From NCBI RefSeq assembly GCF_004522235.1, contig NZ_SDLT01000001.1, positions 248,001 through 312,000 on the forward strand: DNA of 64,000 bases, written 5' to 3'. The DNA comes from Amycolatopsis nivea (GTDB lineage Bacteria > Actinomycetota > Actinomycetes > Mycobacteriales > Pseudonocardiaceae). Each line of letters starts with the position of its first letter. The stretch's first letter is position 1. Of this stretch, positions 61,753 to 64,000 are shown in pieces. Position numbers and translations under genes: made by a program. The notes below the pieces were generated by a model. It did not search any database and was not told where the DNA came from. It saw only the letters and a program-made list of their open reading frames with translations.

Positions 61753-62148
61753 TTACGAGAGTTCCTTGCGGGGCAACGGAACGAGACGGGCGTCGGCGCG
61801 GACGTCGAGGGTCCGGTCGAGTCCGAGCAGCCGGAGGGGACGCAGCACGGCGCGGTGGCGCGCCAGCACTGTGAACGACACCTCCGCGAGGCGAGCCGTG
61901 TGGTCGGCCGCCAGCAGGACGGACAGCCCGCGGCAGCTGCAGAACGTGACGGCGCCCAGATCGGCGATCACTCCGCCGGGCGACTGGGCGATCGCCGTGA
62001 CGGTGTGCTCGAAAAACGTGTCAGCGCTTGAAGAATCGAGGTCTCCGGAGACCGCGACGACCGTGTGGTCGTCGGCGGTGCTGACGGTGATGTCCGTGAG
62101 GGGCGCTGCGCCGGTGGGCAGCCTCGCCGGGCGAACGGGGTGAGTCAT
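61753..62148 (-). CDS. STAS-domain anti-sigma-factor antagonist-like
   Basis: A 131-residue STAS protein (VSGDLDSSSADTFFEH; IADLGAVTFCSCRGLSVLL). The phosphorylatable serine lies in the CSCRGL loop. It would bind an anti-sigma kinase in a SigB/SigF-like partner switch. No kinase or sigma gene is adjacent. ATG with AGGAGG. Confidence 0.8.
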   Translation of the reverse strand: MTHPVRPARLPTGAAPLTDITVSTADDHTVVAVSGDLDSSSADTFFEHTVTAIAQSPGGVIADLGAVTFCSCRGLSVLLAADHTARLAEVSFTVLARHRAVLRPLRLLGLDRTLDVRADARLVPLPRKELS

Positions 62149-62311
62149 CGGGGGCCTCCTGCGGACCGGCGGAGGCGGACCGGCGCTGGACTGCCTCGCT
62201 TGTGCTGGGCGGCCGGCTCCTTGCTGAACCGATGCTGCCACGGTAGCTGCGCCGCGGAATTCCGACAACCAGGTGCCGGGCGCCCGGGGGATCCTCGGTT
62301 TCGCCGCCTGG

Positions 62312-62797
62312 TCAGGAGTGCCGGGCGAACGCGTCCTCGCCCGCCCGGACGCGTGCTGGTTCCAGCAGCGAGCGCTGCCGGTCCGCGCGCAGCAGGAGGG
62401 CGTCGAAATCCACGTCGGCCAGCCGCTTTCCCAGGTTCGCCGAGTCGCGCAGCGTGGTCCACAGGATCTTCTTGCCCTCGACCCCCATGGCCAGCGCCTC
62501 GAGTTCCCAGAACCGGCTCAGCGGCGAGTGCGACGTGATCCTGCCGTTCAGCTTGAACCGTCCCAGCCGCTCGGCCACGATCGCGAGCCCGGCTTTGACC
62601 GGGTTCGCCCGCACCGGAACTGCCCGCAGGATGCCGCGGAAAGTCTCGACGTCCTCCGCGATCGCCGACGCCACCTCGCGCAGCGGCGTCTCGAATTCGG
62701 TGCCCTGGTTGGTGCGGGCGGCCCGGCGCGCCAGCTCGCGCCAGGCCAGTCCCATGGCCAGCTGGTCGTTGAGGTAGATCCCGAGCAACGTGTCCAT
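62312..62797 (-). CDS. Hypothetical all-helical protein
   Basis: A 161-residue, largely helical protein (LGIYLNDQLAMGLAWRELAR; ETFRGILRAVP; RLGRFKLNGRI). It looks like a four-helix bundle but lacks the ferritin ligands I would need to name it. Function unknown. Confidence 0.6.
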   Translation of the reverse strand: MDTLLGIYLNDQLAMGLAWRELARRAARTNQGTEFETPLREVASAIAEDVETFRGILRAVPVRANPVKAGLAIVAERLGRFKLNGRITSHSPLSRFWELEALAMGVEGKKILWTTLRDSANLGKRLADVDFDALLLRADRQRSLLEPARVRAGEDAFARHS

Positions 62798-62920
62798 GCG
62801 GGCGGGGATACCCGGCCGGGCGGCGGGTAACCGGCGGCCGCGCAGCGGTCCACAGTGGACCGCTCGGCTTTAGCGCGGAACAGGACGTTTCGCCGCGCCG
62901 GTGCCGGGTATCAGGGCGGA

Positions 62921-63871
62921 ATGTCTGTGCGAGCTGTGGTGATGGACGAGTTCGGCGGCCCGGACGTTTTGACGCTGCGCGAGGTCGAGTGTCCCGAGCC
63001 GGGGCCGGGCGAGATCCTGGTGCGCGTGGTCGCGTCCGGCACGAACCCGGTCGAGGCGAAGATCCGGCAGGGGGTGGCGATCCCGGATCTGGAACTGCCC
63101 GCGGTGCTGGGCGGCGACGTCTCGGGCGTCGTGGCGGCAGTCGGCCCCGGCGTGACTGACTTCGCCGAGGGCGACGAGGTGTTCTACACCCCGGAAATGG
63201 CGTCCCGCCTGGGCAGTTACACCGAACTGAACGTCGTCTCGGCGGCCATCGCGGCGCCCAAACCCCGGGGGCTCAGTCACGTCGAGGCAGCGGCGATCCC
63301 GCTCGCCGGCGGGACGGCATGGGAGGCGATCGTCCGCCGGTTGGCGGTCCGGCCGGGGGAGACGGTGCTGGTGCACGCCGGTGCGGGCGGGGTCGGCTCG
63401 TTCGCCGTGCAGTTCGCGGTCGCGGCGGGCGCCCGGGTGCTGGCGACGGCGGGCCCGGACAACCAGGATTTGCTGCGTGACCTGGGTGCCGTTCCGATCG
63501 ACTACCACGAGGCCGACCCGGTCGAAGCGGCGTTCGAGCACACCGGCGGCCAGGGTGCCGGCGCGGTGCTGGACCTCGTCGGCGGGAAGAACGTCGCGAA
63601 GAGCTCCGCCGCGGCCCGGGCGTTCGGCCGGATCGCGACGGTGCTGCCGCCGAAGGGCGAGCTGCGCTCCCTCTACCAGCGGAATCAGCAGCTGCACGGG
63701 ATCCTGCTCACCCGGGAGCGTCGCCGGCTGGAGGAGCTGACGCCGCTGTTCGAGCGCGGCCAGGCCCGTCCCGTCGTCGACCAGGTCCTGCCGCTCGACC
63801 AGGTGCGCCAGGCCCACGAGCGGCTCGATTCCGGGCACGGGCGGGGGAAGACAGTGCTCGACCTGGCCTGA
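62921..63871 (+). CDS. NADP-dependent quinone oxidoreductase-like (MDR) enzyme
   Basis: A 316-residue zinc-free medium-chain reductase (AVVMDEFGGPDVLTLREVE; HAGAGGVGSFAVQFA; AVLDLVGG). It reduces quinones or enones. The ATG at 62921 follows AGGGCGGA. A similar but distinct enzyme lies at 30509-31411. Confidence 0.84.
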   Translation: MSVRAVVMDEFGGPDVLTLREVECPEPGPGEILVRVVASGTNPVEAKIRQGVAIPDLELPAVLGGDVSGVVAAVGPGVTDFAEGDEVFYTPEMASRLGSYTELNVVSAAIAAPKPRGLSHVEAAAIPLAGGTAWEAIVRRLAVRPGETVLVHAGAGGVGSFAVQFAVAAGARVLATAGPDNQDLLRDLGAVPIDYHEADPVEAAFEHTGGQGAGAVLDLVGGKNVAKSSAAARAFGRIATVLPPKGELRSLYQRNQQLHGILLTRERRRLEELTPLFERGQARPVVDQVLPLDQVRQAHERLDSGHGRGKTVLDLA

Positions 63872-64000
63872 TCGGCGACAGAAGGGCAGGTCTCCGGGCC
63901 TGTCGCACCGCGGCGTCCGGTCGGGCGTGCGGAACTGTCGGACGGCTGGGTTAGCCTTGAGGGGCAAGGTGAACCGAGCTGTCCGGCGGACGGCAGAGGT

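Noticed and set aside
63945..63975. Iron box near the right edge (GGTTAGCCTTGAGGGG)
   Set aside because: Only a half-site matches; the second half does not complement it. TAGCCT may be a -10 of the next gene instead.
1..64000. tRNA, rRNA, insertion sequences or prophage genes
   Set aside because: I saw no cloverleaf, rRNA segment, transposase or phage structural protein on either strand.

Overview
The window is uniformly high-GC DNA, with many GTG starts, 4-nt ATGA/GTGA gene overlaps and actinobacterial gene order. I infer an Amycolatopsis-like member of the Pseudonocardiales. This rests on protein families, on the pgsA-like/gcvH/garA/ftsR/DUF151/merR synteny shared with Mycobacterium, and on recurrent intergenic hairpins; it was not tested by any search.

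Layout. 1-6.7 kb is an iron-regulated hydroxamate siderophore segment: formyltransferase, ornithine/lysine N-monooxygenase, MbtH-like protein and a two-gene ABC exporter, with three IdeR/DmdR-like iron boxes. Between the two exporter genes sit three in-frame mini-ORFs made from the duplicated tail of the upstream gene. 6.7-8.9 kb holds a DMT transporter, a DinB-like protein and an MBL hydrolase. 9.2-13 kb is an alkanesulfonate operon (ssuCBAD) behind a cysteine-containing leader peptide. 13-20.3 kb holds a GntR/lactate-oxidase-type pair, a LuxR regulator divergent from an amidase, an esterase and amidohydrolase pair, and a TetR regulator. 20.3-28.8 kb is a catabolic block: IclR, acylating acetaldehyde dehydrogenase, 4-hydroxy-2-oxovalerate aldolase, TetR with paired operators, MpaB-like protein, LLM oxidoreductase, MFS transporter and PLP decarboxylase. 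The decarboxylase tail is also duplicated as a small ORF.

34.3-38.1 kb is a zinc-starvation (Zur-type) locus: two COG0523 proteins and six alternative ribosomal proteins (L31, L32 on one side; L28, L33, S14, S18 on the other) around one Zur-like box. It is followed by a MoxR ATPase paired with a metallopeptidase/VWA protein. 41.3-47.2 kb carries a siroheme/cobalamin-entry methyltransferase, a PIG-L deacetylase, an alpha/beta hydrolase, a crotonase and an acyl-CoA synthetase. 48.3-48.7 kb is a decayed tandem repeat.

49.1-53.6 kb is the conserved phosphatidyltransferase-gcvH-garA-ftsR-DUF151-merR block. It ends in a tandem glycine riboswitch with no glycine-cleavage gene downstream. 54-64 kb is accessory: SnoaL-like, nucleotidyltransferase-like, TetR/NmrA pair, LysR/nitroreductase pair, MmyB-type regulator, dehydrogenases, GNAT, STAS and small hypothetical proteins.

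The most unusual signals are the translationally coupled tail-duplication mini-ORFs between two complementary, half-degenerate ABC exporter subunits, a second independent tail duplication at 28.6 kb, the orphan glycine riboswitch, and the P-loop-less COG0523 protein in the zinc locus.
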